A DNA stretch of 7,247 nucleotides, from contig CANDHX010000069.1 in NCBI GenBank assembly GCA_947384645.1, positions 1-7,247 on the forward strand, written 5' to 3'. The position numbers and the translations under genes were made by a program. The notes under the pieces are model-generated. The model had not been told where the DNA came from. It did no database searches and saw nothing but the letters and a program-made list of their open reading frames with translations. Source of the DNA: an uncultured Mycoplasmatota bacterium (GTDB taxonomy: Bacteria; Bacillota_I; Bacilli_A; RF39; UBA660). Positions 1-6,196 of the stretch are shown in pieces; position 1 is the first letter of the stretch; the number at the start of each line of letters is the position of its first letter.

Positions 1-2
1 GT

Positions 3-581
3 ATCTATGAAGAATACCTTCAAAAAAAAGATGGCTCCCAACTTTGGATGGTCAACACTAATAAATTAGTGAGGTTTTATCAAGGTGTCGACGGTCTTAA
101 GACTGGATTTACTGGTAAAGCTGGATATTGTCTAACTGCAACTGGTAAATGGAAAGGCTTAAGACTCATAAGTGTTGTAATGGGAGAACCTGGACATGAT
201 GAGAGAAGCAAAGACACGATAGCTATGTTAAATTATGGAAAAAGTACCTATAAAATAAATACGATTTTAGAAAAAGGTAGTTCTTTAGGTTCAGTAGATA
301 TAGAATTGGGCGAAAAATTAGAAGAAGAAATTATTTTAGAAGAAGAAGCAACTGATTTAGTCAAAAATGCCGACAAAGAAAAAAACTATGACTATAAGAT
401 GAAATTAGATAAGGTAAAAGCACCAGCTAAAAAAGGACAGCGAGTAGGAATACTAGAAATATATGCTGATGAAGAAAAAATAGATGAAAAAAACATTATA
501 CTTAAAGAGGACGTCGAAAGATGTACATTTTGGACAACTATGAAAAGAATACTTAAAGTTTTTATAACTGCAAATAACTAA
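3..581 (+). CDS. D-alanyl-D-alanine carboxypeptidase (DacA/PBP5-type, peptidase S11), 3' part
   Basis: This is the C-terminal 192 residues of a low-molecular-weight penicillin-binding protein. Such enzymes remove the terminal D-Ala from peptidoglycan pentapeptides on the outer face of the membrane. The frame is open from base 3, and the 15 codons before the first ATG (position 48) already read as family sequence (IYEEYL...QLW), so the true start lies upstream of the window. The conserved KTG triad motif is in GVDGLKTGFT, about residues 29-38 of the visible part. The SxxK and SxN motifs must lie upstream. After it come the remaining catalytic fold and a charged, beta-rich stretch fitting the PBP5 C-terminal domain. 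The end, FWTTMKRILKVFI, looks like the amphipathic helix that anchors these enzymes to the membrane. The stop is natural and a terminator follows. Family assignment is strong; which paralogue (dacA, dacB or dacF) is not decidable. Confidence 0.9.
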   Translation: MYEEYLQKKDGSQLWMVNTNKLVRFYQGVDGLKTGFTGKAGYCLTATGKWKGLRLISVVMGEPGHDERSKDTIAMLNYGKSTYKINTILEKGSSLGSVDIELGEKLEEEIILEEEATDLVKNADKEKNYDYKMKLDKVKAPAKKGQRVGILEIYADEEKIDEKNIILKEDVERCTFWTTMKRILKVFITANN

Positions 582-592
582 TTCATTACTGC

Positions 593-614
593 ACATCTCT
601 TAGATGTTTTTTTT
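593..614 (+). terminator. Rho-independent terminator after the carboxypeptidase gene
   Basis: ACATCT and AGATGT form a perfect 6-bp stem around a CTT loop, followed by a run of eight T (607-614). It lies 11 bases after the TAA of the carboxypeptidase gene. The stem is short and AT-rich, so termination may be partial, but position and T-run fit an intrinsic terminator. Confidence 0.7.
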
Positions 615-643
615 ATACAAACATTTTAGATAATAAACTTTTT

Positions 644-671
644 TTAACGACAAAGTTTTTAGATTTATAAT
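644..671 (+). promoter_or_regulatory. Candidate sigma-A promoter upstream of the chimeric ORF
   Basis: TTAACG (644-649, four of six matches to TTGACA) is separated by 16 bases from a perfect TATAAT (666-671). Transcription would start near 678. That gives the ORF starting at 746 a leader of about 68 bases. The ATG at 680 would be almost leaderless. This is consensus matching by eye in very AT-rich DNA, where chance TATAAT boxes are common. Confidence 0.4.
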
Positions 672-717
672 TCAGAAATATGACTTTCTTTAAAGCCTTT
701 ATTATAAGATTAGTTAG

Positions 718-726
718 TGTTATAAT
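718..726 (+). promoter_or_regulatory. Candidate extended -10 promoter element
   Basis: TGTTATAAT is an exact extended -10 (TGn-TATAAT). No good -35 hexamer lies 16-18 bases upstream, but extended -10 promoters tolerate that. Transcription would begin near 733, just at the ribosome binding site for the ATG at 746. If used, translation from the ATG at 680 would be impossible from this transcript. Confidence 0.4.
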
Positions 727-732
727 GCTCTT

Positions 733-738
733 AGAGGG
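733..738 (+). promoter_or_regulatory. Ribosome binding site that decides the start at 746
   Basis: AGAGGG lies seven bases before the ATG at 746. The in-frame upstream ATG at 680 has no purine-rich Shine-Dalgarno sequence in front of it, and the in-frame ATG at 725 has none either. This is the main reason for choosing 746 as the start. Confidence 0.6.
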
Positions 739-745
739 CTTTATT

Positions 746-1279
746 ATGAATATATTAGGAAATGAACAAAAAAAAGTTTTAGAAAAAGGACTTTCCGAAG
801 AAGAATATAATGCACGCTTTGAAAAGTTTTTAGAATTGTACTATAAATTAAGAAGTATAGATGAAGATAGATGGTGGAGCAAGTTATCTTTAGAACAAAG
901 ACAAAAAATACATGGTCTAATTTTAGGCATATACAAAATAAAAAATAAACTAGGTGGATTTAGTTATCAACTTTTAGCAGATAAAAGAACCCCTACAGAT
1001 AGACCTATTATTTTTGCTCCCACTCATATTGGGAAATTTGATATAGAGAACATAAGTGAGGCAATAAAATCACATTACTATCTTTTATCTGGCGATTTTG
1101 AACACATTCAAGGAATAATTGATGCTCCTTTTTTGGGTCTCAACAAATGTCCAAATTGCAATGCCCCTTTAGAAAACGTCCAATCATCCGTTTGTCCTTA
1201 TTGTAATTCCACTATAATTAATAGCCAACACGATTGGGTATTATCGAAAAAAGAAATGATAAGACAAAGACGAGGATAA
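746..1279 (+). CDS. Chimeric ORF: truncated acyltransferase-like N-terminus joined to a C-terminal zinc ribbon
   Basis: The product is 177 residues from this start, or 199 if the ATG at 680 is used; 746 is preferred for its ribosome binding site. Residues about 1-80 are charged and helical and not recognised. Residues about 85-133 resemble the first part of a PlsC/LPLAT lysophospholipid acyltransferase: RPIIFAPTHIGKFDIEN contains the H-x4-D catalytic motif (His94, Asp99), and SHYYLLSGDFEHIQG fits the next strand and helix. The sequence then switches without a stop, at about base 1144, to a CPNC...CPYC zinc ribbon (Cys135, 138, 150, 153) ending in HDWVLS. This resembles the C-terminal tail of Firmicute Tim44-like zinc-ribbon proteins. 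The later LPLAT motifs (GxxFxxR-type and the EGT-type motif) are absent, so acyltransferase activity is unlikely. It could be a deletion-fusion remnant, a real new combination, or an assembly misjoin. It has its own promoter candidates and terminator, apart from the ruvAB train. Domain assignments are from memory of motifs. Confidence 0.6.
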   Translation: MNILGNEQKKVLEKGLSEEEYNARFEKFLELYYKLRSIDEDRWWSKLSLEQRQKIHGLILGIYKIKNKLGGFSYQLLADKRTPTDRPIIFAPTHIGKFDIENISEAIKSHYYLLSGDFEHIQGIIDAPFLGLNKCPNCNAPLENVQSSVCPYCNSTIINSQHDWVLSKKEMIRQRRG

Positions 1280-1302
1280 TTAAAATGCGGGTTTGAAAGA
1301 AC

Positions 1303-1328
1303 AAAAGTCTTCACTGGGCTTTTTTTTT
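1303..1328 (+). terminator. Likely intrinsic terminator after the chimeric ORF
   Basis: AAAAGTC (1303-1309) pairs with GGCTTTT (1317-1323), with one G-U wobble, around a seven-base loop. It runs directly into nine T (1320-1328). It lies about 24 bases after the stop at 1279 and just before the ruvA promoter box, so it separates the two transcription units. Confidence 0.6.
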
Positions 1329-1342
1329 ATTCTTATTTCTAG

Positions 1343-1348
1343 TATAAT
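1343..1348 (+). promoter_or_regulatory. -10 box of the ruvA transcription unit
   Basis: A perfect TATAAT lies 28 bases upstream of the ruvA start, in a gap right after a terminator. The -35 region at 17-base spacing falls in the terminator's T-run (TTTTTT) and matches TTGACA poorly. Transcription would begin near 1355, giving a leader of about 22 bases that holds the GGAGGA ribosome binding site. No LexA/SOS box (GAAC-N4-GTTC type) was seen here, although ruvAB is SOS-regulated in some bacteria. Confidence 0.5.
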
Positions 1349-1376
1349 ATAAAAGAAAGCATCGGAGGAATGAAAT

Positions 1377-1934
1377 ATGTATAATTATATAAAAGGAAAA
1401 GTAGCGTACCTAGAAAGCAATTTTATCGTGTTAGACAATAATGGAATAGGCTATAGTATATTTGTCCCTAACCCCTATAGTTATCAAGATGGAGAAGAAA
1501 TAACTGTATACCTATATAACCAAATACGAGAAGATGAAAACTCTTTATATGGCTTTAAAACGAAAGAAGAAAGAGAGCTATTTCTAAAATTACTATCGGT
1601 AAAAGGACTCGGTCCAAAAGTGGGTATGGGCTTTTTTGCAACCGGCAGTATAGCAGGAATTGTCGATGCTATTGAAAGAGAAAACGTTTTATATTTAAAG
1701 AAATTTCCTAAAGTAGGAGAAAAATTAGCAAAACAAATAGTTTTAGATTTAAAAGGAAAATTAGGAGATGTCAAAGTAGAATCGACTACCCAAAGTGACT
1801 CGTTCGAGCTTATTAGTGTCTTAGAATCTTTAGGATATAAAACGGCAGATATTAACAAGATAGTACCTAACGTAGACAAAGAAAAAACGATTGAAGAACA
1901 AGTAAAAGATGCACTAAAATTGCTATTAAAATAG
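1377..1934 (+). CDS. ruvA: Holliday junction branch migration protein RuvA
   Basis: RuvA binds four-way DNA junctions as a tetramer and loads the RuvB motor onto two arms during recombination repair. Residues 1-60 form the OB-fold domain. REDENSLYGF (51-60) carries the acidic pin residues Glu52 and Asp53, equivalent to E. coli Glu55 and Asp56. Two helix-hairpin-helix motifs follow: LLSVKGLGPKVG (72-83) and FPKVGEKLAKQIVLDLKGKL (110-129). The second has PK where most family members have PG. A short, polar linker (about 132-141) leads to domain III (142-185), which contacts RuvB. At 185 residues it is a little shorter than the usual 190-205, mostly because of the linker. GGAGGA lies seven bases before the ATG. 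It is the first gene of a train that continues into ruvB 11 bases later. No ruvC is visible. Confidence 0.96.
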   Translation: MYNYIKGKVAYLESNFIVLDNNGIGYSIFVPNPYSYQDGEEITVYLYNQIREDENSLYGFKTKEERELFLKLLSVKGLGPKVGMGFFATGSIAGIVDAIERENVLYLKKFPKVGEKLAKQIVLDLKGKLGDVKVESTTQSDSFELISVLESLGYKTADINKIVPNVDKEKTIEEQVKDALKLLLK

Positions 1935-1945
1935 GAGGGTTTTAA

Positions 1946-2974
1946 ATGAAAGAAAAAGAAAACGTATTGGATGCTGAAAAGACCAAAAGTGACGAATTTG
2001 AAACCAATATTCGTCCCCAGAGAATAGACGATTATATCGGTCAAAAAGATGTTAAAGAAAATATTAGAGTTTTTATAGAAGCAGCAAAAATGAGAGATGA
2101 ACCACTCGATCATGTATTGCTATATGGACCTCCAGGGCTCGGCAAAACTACTCTAGCTCATATAATAGCTAATGAACTAGGAGTTAATATTAAAACGGCT
2201 AGTGGTCCTTCTATCGAAAAAAGTGGTGACTTAGCAGCAGTTTTATCGACATTGGAGCCAGGAGATGTATTATTCATAGATGAAATACATAGAATGCCAA
2301 GAATAGTAGAAGAAATATTATATCCCGCAATGGAAGATTATGAGCTAGATATCATAATCGGTTCAGAGGGAAGTACCAAAAGCATCAAAATAAATCTTCC
2401 ACCTTTTACCCTAGTTGGCGCAACCACTCGAAGTGGCGATTTATCTAGCCCCTTAAGAGATCGCTTCGGAATAGTTTGTAAATTAAATTATTATACTGAC
2501 AAAGAATTATCTGATATAGTTAAAAGAACTTCTAGAATTGCTGGAATGGAAATCGAATCGGATGCTGCTTTAGAACTAGCTAAACGAAGTCGCAAAACAC
2601 CTCGAATTGCCAATCGACTCTATAAAAGAGTTAGAGACTTTGCTTTGGTTGGTGGAGATGATAAAATCGATATCAAAGTCACTAAGAAATCTTTAGATAG
2701 ATTAAAAGTGGATAATTATGGTCTCGATGAAATAGATATCGAGTATTTAAAGAGTTTAATTACTAAATTCAATGGAGGACCTGTAGGCCTTGAAACAATT
2801 GCTACATCTATTGGCGAAGAAGTTACGACTATAGAAGATGTAGTAGAACCTTTCTTATTACAAGAAGGATTTGTAAAAAGAACTAGAAGTGGACGAGTTG
2901 CTACTGAAAAATCTTATGAACATTTGGGAATAAACCATACATTTAGTTTATTCGATACAATAGAAGAGGAATAA
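1946..2974 (+). CDS. ruvB: Holliday junction branch migration ATPase RuvB
   Basis: RuvB is the hexameric AAA+ motor that pumps DNA through a RuvA-bound Holliday junction. All expected elements are present in its 342 residues (family about 330-350). Walker A is GPPGLGKTT (61-69), Walker B is FIDEIHR (110-116), sensor 1 is GATTRSG (158-164), and the arginine-finger region is PLRDRFG (169-175). Sensor 2 is TPRIANRL (218-225), followed by the conserved RVRDFA. The C-terminal winged helix includes NGGPVGLETIA (276-286) and ends with GRVAT (316-320). The only small oddity is Lys in place of the common Gly just before TPRIANRL. A strong AGGAGGG ribosome binding site (1933-1939) overlaps the ruvA stop codon, suggesting translational coupling. 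The start at 1946 gives the family's usual N-terminal extension before the RPQRIDDYIGQ motif. Confidence 0.98.
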   Translation: MKEKENVLDAEKTKSDEFETNIRPQRIDDYIGQKDVKENIRVFIEAAKMRDEPLDHVLLYGPPGLGKTTLAHIIANELGVNIKTASGPSIEKSGDLAAVLSTLEPGDVLFIDEIHRMPRIVEEILYPAMEDYELDIIIGSEGSTKSIKINLPPFTLVGATTRSGDLSSPLRDRFGIVCKLNYYTDKELSDIVKRTSRIAGMEIESDAALELAKRSRKTPRIANRLYKRVRDFALVGGDDKIDIKVTKKSLDRLKVDNYGLDEIDIEYLKSLITKFNGGPVGLETIATSIGEEVTTIEDVVEPFLLQEGFVKRTRSGRVATEKSYEHLGINHTFSLFDTIEEE

Positions 2975-2975
2975 T

Positions 2976-3860
2976 ATGATAAAAATTGATGGAAACAAAT
3001 TTAAAAAAGAATTACTTGAGGAATATAAAGAAAAAATAGCTTCCGAACATTTGGATATAAGACTAGATATCATATTTGTAGGTGATAATGGTGCGAGTGA
3101 AGTTTATGTTGGAAAAAAGCTAGAGGCTGCTTCTTATGTAGGAATTAGAACTAATCTTCATCGTTTAGGTATGAAAACCACTACTAAAGAAGTACAAGAT
3201 CTGATAAAAAGCTTAAACGAAGATGACGAAGTAACAGGTATAATTTTGCAAAGCCCAGTTCCAAAAGGGGTTGACTTCGATTCGTGTGCAGGTTTAATCG
3301 AATCGAGAAAAGATATAGATGGATTTACTAAACAAAATATCTTTGCTTTATACAATAATGACGAAGAATTAATACCTTGTACAGTTAAAGGAATTATCAA
3401 ATTATTAACACATTATGGAGTAAACTTAGAAGGCAAAAATGTCGTCATTATTGGTCGCTCGAGCATAGTCGGAAAACCTTTGGCACTTGCTTTAATCAAT
3501 AGAAATGCTACTGTGACAGTATGTCATTCAAAAACTGTAGATTTAGAAGCATTTACAAAAAATGCCGACATTTTAATAAGTGCAGTAGGCGTTCCTGGAT
3601 TAATTAAGGAGAATATGGTTAAAGAAGGATTTGTTGGAATCGATGTAGGTACAACAAGAGTTTTCGACGAGGCATCGGGCAAAAATAAACTAAAAGGTGA
3701 TTTTGACTTTGAAGCATTGAGCAAAAAAGCTAGTCTAATAACGCCTGTCCCTGGTGGAGTAGGACCTATGACAGTAACTTGTGTTATAGAAAATTTAATA
3801 GATGCTAAATTAGAAGAAAAAAAACATCAAAAAAAGATGAATTTAAAAATAAATAGATAG
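2976..3860 (+). CDS. folD: Bifunctional methylene-THF dehydrogenase / methenyl-THF cyclohydrolase FolD
   Basis: FolD oxidises 5,10-methylene-THF to 5,10-methenyl-THF with NADP+, then hydrolyses it to 10-formyl-THF, the formyl donor for purines and fMet-tRNA. Visible active-site residues are Tyr44 and Lys48 in YVGKK (E. coli Tyr52, Lys56), Gln92 (E. coli Gln98) and Asp115 in KDIDGF (E. coli Asp121). The Rossmann half begins after PCTVKGI (135-141), with the dinucleotide loop GRSSIVGKP (160-168). The family signature TPVPGGVGPMT (256-266) is intact. Two motifs depart from the norm: QSPVP for the usual QLPLP, and GDNGAS for GDxPAS. At 294 residues the length is normal. The last 15 are lysine-rich and probably disordered. 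Its ribosome binding site AGAGGA (2965-2970) is inside the end of ruvB and only one base separates the genes, so translation is probably coupled. The product feeds from GlyA, encoded next. Confidence 0.96.
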   Translation: MIKIDGNKFKKELLEEYKEKIASEHLDIRLDIIFVGDNGASEVYVGKKLEAASYVGIRTNLHRLGMKTTTKEVQDLIKSLNEDDEVTGIILQSPVPKGVDFDSCAGLIESRKDIDGFTKQNIFALYNNDEELIPCTVKGIIKLLTHYGVNLEGKNVVIIGRSSIVGKPLALALINRNATVTVCHSKTVDLEAFTKNADILISAVGVPGLIKENMVKEGFVGIDVGTTRVFDEASGKNKLKGDFDFEALSKKASLITPVPGGVGPMTVTCVIENLIDAKLEEKKHQKKMNLKINR

Positions 3861-3870
3861 GAGAATGTAG

Positions 3871-5094
3871 ATGGATACTGCATTAAAAGAAGCATTAGAG
3901 AAAGAAAGAAGAAGACAGGAAAACAATATAGAATTAATCGCAAGTGAAAATTTTGTATCGAAAAATATACTCGAACTCCAAGGGAGTATTCTTACCAATA
4001 AATATGCAGAAGGATATCCAGGTAAGAGATACTATGGCGGTTGTGAATACATAGACATTTTTGAAAAAAAAGCTATAGAATACGTTTGCAAATTGTTTAA
4101 TTGTACTTATGCAAATGTCCAGCCACACTCTGGAACGAATGCCAATATGGCTGTCTATAGAGCTCTACTTGGAAAAGGAGATGTCGTGATGGGCATGAAC
4201 CTTTCCCATGGTGGACACTTGAGCCATGGACACAACTTAAATTTTAGCGGTATAGACTATACAATAGTAGATTACAAAGTCGACCCTCGTACCGAAATGA
4301 TTGATTACGATGAATTATTGAGAAAAGCAAAGGCTGAAAGGCCTAAAATGATCATTGCTGGTGCTAGTGCATATCCGAGAATAATAGATTTTAAAAAGTT
4401 TAGAGAAATAGCCGACGAAGTTGGAGCATACCTAATGGTCGACATGGCCCACATAGCAGGGCTCGTAGCAACTGGGCTTCACCCGTCACCATTCCCTTAT
4501 GCGGATGTTGTAACTAGCACTACTCATAAAACCCTAAGAGGTCCAAGAGGCGGCATAATACTCACAAACGATGAAGAAATAGCCAAAAAAATCGATAAAA
4601 CGGTTTTTCCAGGAATTCAGGGAGGTCCTTTGATGCACGTAATAGCTGCTAAAGCAGAGTGCTTTGCTGAGGCTTCGACCCAAGAATTTAAAGACTACAC
4701 TCACGACGTAATTAAAAATGCCCACGCCCTATGTGAAGCCTTAATCGAAGAAGACTTTAGAATCGTCTCTGGAGGAACTGATAACCACTTAATACTAGTA
4801 GATACGATGTCGAGCGTCATGCTAACAGGAAAAGAAGCCGAAAAAGTCTTAGACAATATAAATATAACAGTTAATAAAAATACGATTCCTTATGACACTG
4901 AAAAACCTTTTGTTACAAGTGGTATTCGTATAGGGTCTGCTGCAATGACTACAAGAGGACTAAAAGAAGAAGATTTTAGAGAAATAGGACACATCATAGC
5001 GTGCTCACTTAAAAATAAAGACAACGCCGATTTGCAGGATGAACTCAAAGCTAAAGTATTAGATATAACTCAAAAATATCCTTTGAATTATTGA
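3871..5094 (+). CDS. glyA: Serine hydroxymethyltransferase GlyA
   Basis: GlyA is a cytoplasmic PLP enzyme that converts serine and THF to glycine and 5,10-methylene-THF, the substrate of the preceding gene's product. At 407 residues it is slightly shorter than the usual 410-420. Family motifs in order: IELIASENFVS (20-30), EGYPGKRYYGG (47-57), QPHSGTNAN (84-92), DMAHIAG (191-197) with the Asp that pairs with the PLP nitrogen, and VTSTTHKTLRGPRGG (214-228) with the PLP-binding lysine at Lys220. FPGIQGGP (246-253) and SGIRIGSAAMTTRG (350-363) follow, the latter holding the substrate-carboxylate arginine Arg353. No key residue is missing. AGGAG (3859-3863) overlaps the folD stop and sits seven bases before the ATG, so folD and glyA are very likely co-transcribed and coupled. 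A 60-bp gap follows. Confidence 0.98.
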   Translation: MDTALKEALEKERRRQENNIELIASENFVSKNILELQGSILTNKYAEGYPGKRYYGGCEYIDIFEKKAIEYVCKLFNCTYANVQPHSGTNANMAVYRALLGKGDVVMGMNLSHGGHLSHGHNLNFSGIDYTIVDYKVDPRTEMIDYDELLRKAKAERPKMIIAGASAYPRIIDFKKFREIADEVGAYLMVDMAHIAGLVATGLHPSPFPYADVVTSTTHKTLRGPRGGIILTNDEEIAKKIDKTVFPGIQGGPLMHVIAAKAECFAEASTQEFKDYTHDVIKNAHALCEALIEEDFRIVSGGTDNHLILVDTMSSVMLTGKEAEKVLDNINITVNKNTIPYDTEKPFVTSGIRIGSAAMTTRGLKEEDFREIGHIIACSLKNKDNADLQDELKAKVLDITQKYPLNY

Positions 5095-5099
5095 TATGG

Positions 5100-5111
5100 A
5101 CAATATATTGT
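5100..5111 (+). repeat. 12-bp perfect palindrome between glyA and queA
   Basis: ACAATATATTGT is a perfect inverted repeat in the 60-bp gap, followed by a T-run (TTTT). As RNA it would form only a weak AT hairpin. It could be a weak attenuator after glyA, an operator overlapping the queA promoter region, or chance in AT-rich DNA. Confidence 0.35.
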
Positions 5112-5114
5112 TTT

Positions 5115-5123
5115 TGATATAAA
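5115..5123 (+). promoter_or_regulatory. Candidate extended -10 upstream of queA
   Basis: TGATATAAA fits an extended -10 (TGn-TATAAA). It lies about 30 bases before the queA start, and transcription would begin near 5130. No convincing -35 hexamer stands at the right distance. The palindrome at 5100-5111 would overlap its spacer. A queA-tgt transcript separate from ruvA-glyA is possible but not shown. Confidence 0.35.
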
Positions 5124-5154
5124 ATAGCTTTTATAAAAAAGAAGGGAAGTTTAA

Positions 5155-6180
5155 ATGAATACAGAAGATTATAATTATGAATTGCCAGAAGAGTTAATCG
5201 CTCAGACGCCTTTAAAAGAAAGAAGTGCATCTAAACTTCTCGTCTTAGATAAAAGTTCTAAAACCCTAGAAGATAAAAATTTCAAAGACATAATCGATTA
5301 TCTAGAAAAAGGCGATGCACTAGTGATAAACGATACTAAAGTCATTCCTGCAAGACTAATCGGTTTTAAAGAAGATACGGGAGCCAAAATAGAGATTTTA
5401 CTCCTTAAAAACTTAGAAGGAGATTCTTGGGAATGTTTAAGTAAACCGACAAAAAGACTCCATATAGGAACAGTTATTTCTTTTGGAGAAGGGCTGCTTA
5501 AAGCAAGAGTAGACGAAATCTTAGAAGAAGGTATAGTTCATGTATCGTTTCTTTATGAAGGAATATTTTTAGAAATATTAGAAAAATTGGGAACCATGCC
5601 ACTTCCGCCATATATTCACAAAAAATTAAATGACCAGGGAAGATACCAGACAGTATATGCCGAAATTAATGGAAGTGCAGCTGCACCCACAGCAGGTCTT
5701 CACTTCACCAAAGAGCTTTTGAAAAAAATCGAAGAAAAGGGTGTAAAAATAGTTCATGTAACCCTTCACGTAGGACTTGGAACATTTCGCCCTGTAGAGG
5801 AAAGCGACATAAGAAAACACATCATGCATACTGAGCACTTCATTTTAAAAGAAAAAGAAGCTGAAATTTTAAACGAAGTTAAAAGAAGCGGAAAGAAAAT
5901 AATTGCAGTAGGTACGACAAGCGTTCGGACACTCGAATCTGTCATGAGCAAATACGATACTTTCAGAGCTTGTGAAGAAGATACGAGTATATTTATCTAT
6001 CCTGGATATGAGTTCAAAGCCGTCGATGCCATTATTACGAATTTTCACTTACCTAAAAGTACACTCATAATGCTTGTAAGCGCCTTTGCCGATAGAGAAT
6101 TTATCTTAAAATCGTATGAACACGCCATAAAAAATCAGTACCGTTTCTTTTCTTTTGGAGATGCGATGCTTATAAAATAA
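5155..6180 (+). CDS. queA: S-adenosylmethionine:tRNA ribosyltransferase-isomerase QueA
   Basis: QueA transfers and rearranges the ribosyl group of SAM onto preQ1 in tRNA, giving epoxyqueuosine at the wobble position of tRNAs with GUN anticodons. The 341-residue length is typical. Recognisable blocks are YELPEELIAQTPL (8-20), INDTKVIPARLIG (58-70), MPLPPYI (148-154), RYQTVYA (163-169) and GSAAAPTAGLHFT (173-185). After these come HVTLHVGLGTFRPV (201-214), VGTTSVRTLES (252-262), NFHLPKSTLIMLV (296-308) and the C-terminal YRFFSFGDAMLI (329-340). The only variation noted is Ala for the usual Val in the GSVAAPTAG block. A purine-rich AAGGGA (5142-5147) lies seven bases before the ATG. The next gene, tgt, starts 16 bases after the stop and encodes the preceding step of the pathway. 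Confidence 0.97.
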   Translation: MNTEDYNYELPEELIAQTPLKERSASKLLVLDKSSKTLEDKNFKDIIDYLEKGDALVINDTKVIPARLIGFKEDTGAKIEILLLKNLEGDSWECLSKPTKRLHIGTVISFGEGLLKARVDEILEEGIVHVSFLYEGIFLEILEKLGTMPLPPYIHKKLNDQGRYQTVYAEINGSAAAPTAGLHFTKELLKKIEEKGVKIVHVTLHVGLGTFRPVEESDIRKHIMHTEHFILKEKEAEILNEVKRSGKKIIAVGTTSVRTLESVMSKYDTFRACEEDTSIFIYPGYEFKAVDAIITNFHLPKSTLIMLVSAFADREFILKSYEHAIKNQYRFFSFGDAMLIK

Positions 6181-6196
6181 AAGGTGGTAATAAAAA

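Noticed and set aside
1343..1376. SOS (LexA) box in front of ruvA
   Set aside because: No GAAC-N4-GTTC or CTGT-N8-ACAG pattern is visible near the TATAAT box, so SOS control cannot be supported from the sequence.
1370..1384. A tiny four-codon ORF (MKYV) overlapping the ruvA start, as a possible leader peptide
   Set aside because: Its ATG directly abuts the GGAGGA ribosome binding site, too close for initiation, and the site has ideal spacing for the ruvA ATG at 1377.
1484..2113. Long open frame on the minus strand, opposite ruvA and ruvB
   Set aside because: It covers the well-supported ruvA/ruvB junction, has a Ser/Phe-rich composition typical of antisense reading, and shows no recognisable motif. 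It is a shadow of the real genes.
5095..5154. A preQ1 riboswitch upstream of queA
   Set aside because: The gap has no recognisable preQ1-I pattern (C-rich loop with a downstream A-rich pseudoknot strand), and its only hairpin is an AT palindrome. Such riboswitches usually control preQ1 synthesis or transport genes.
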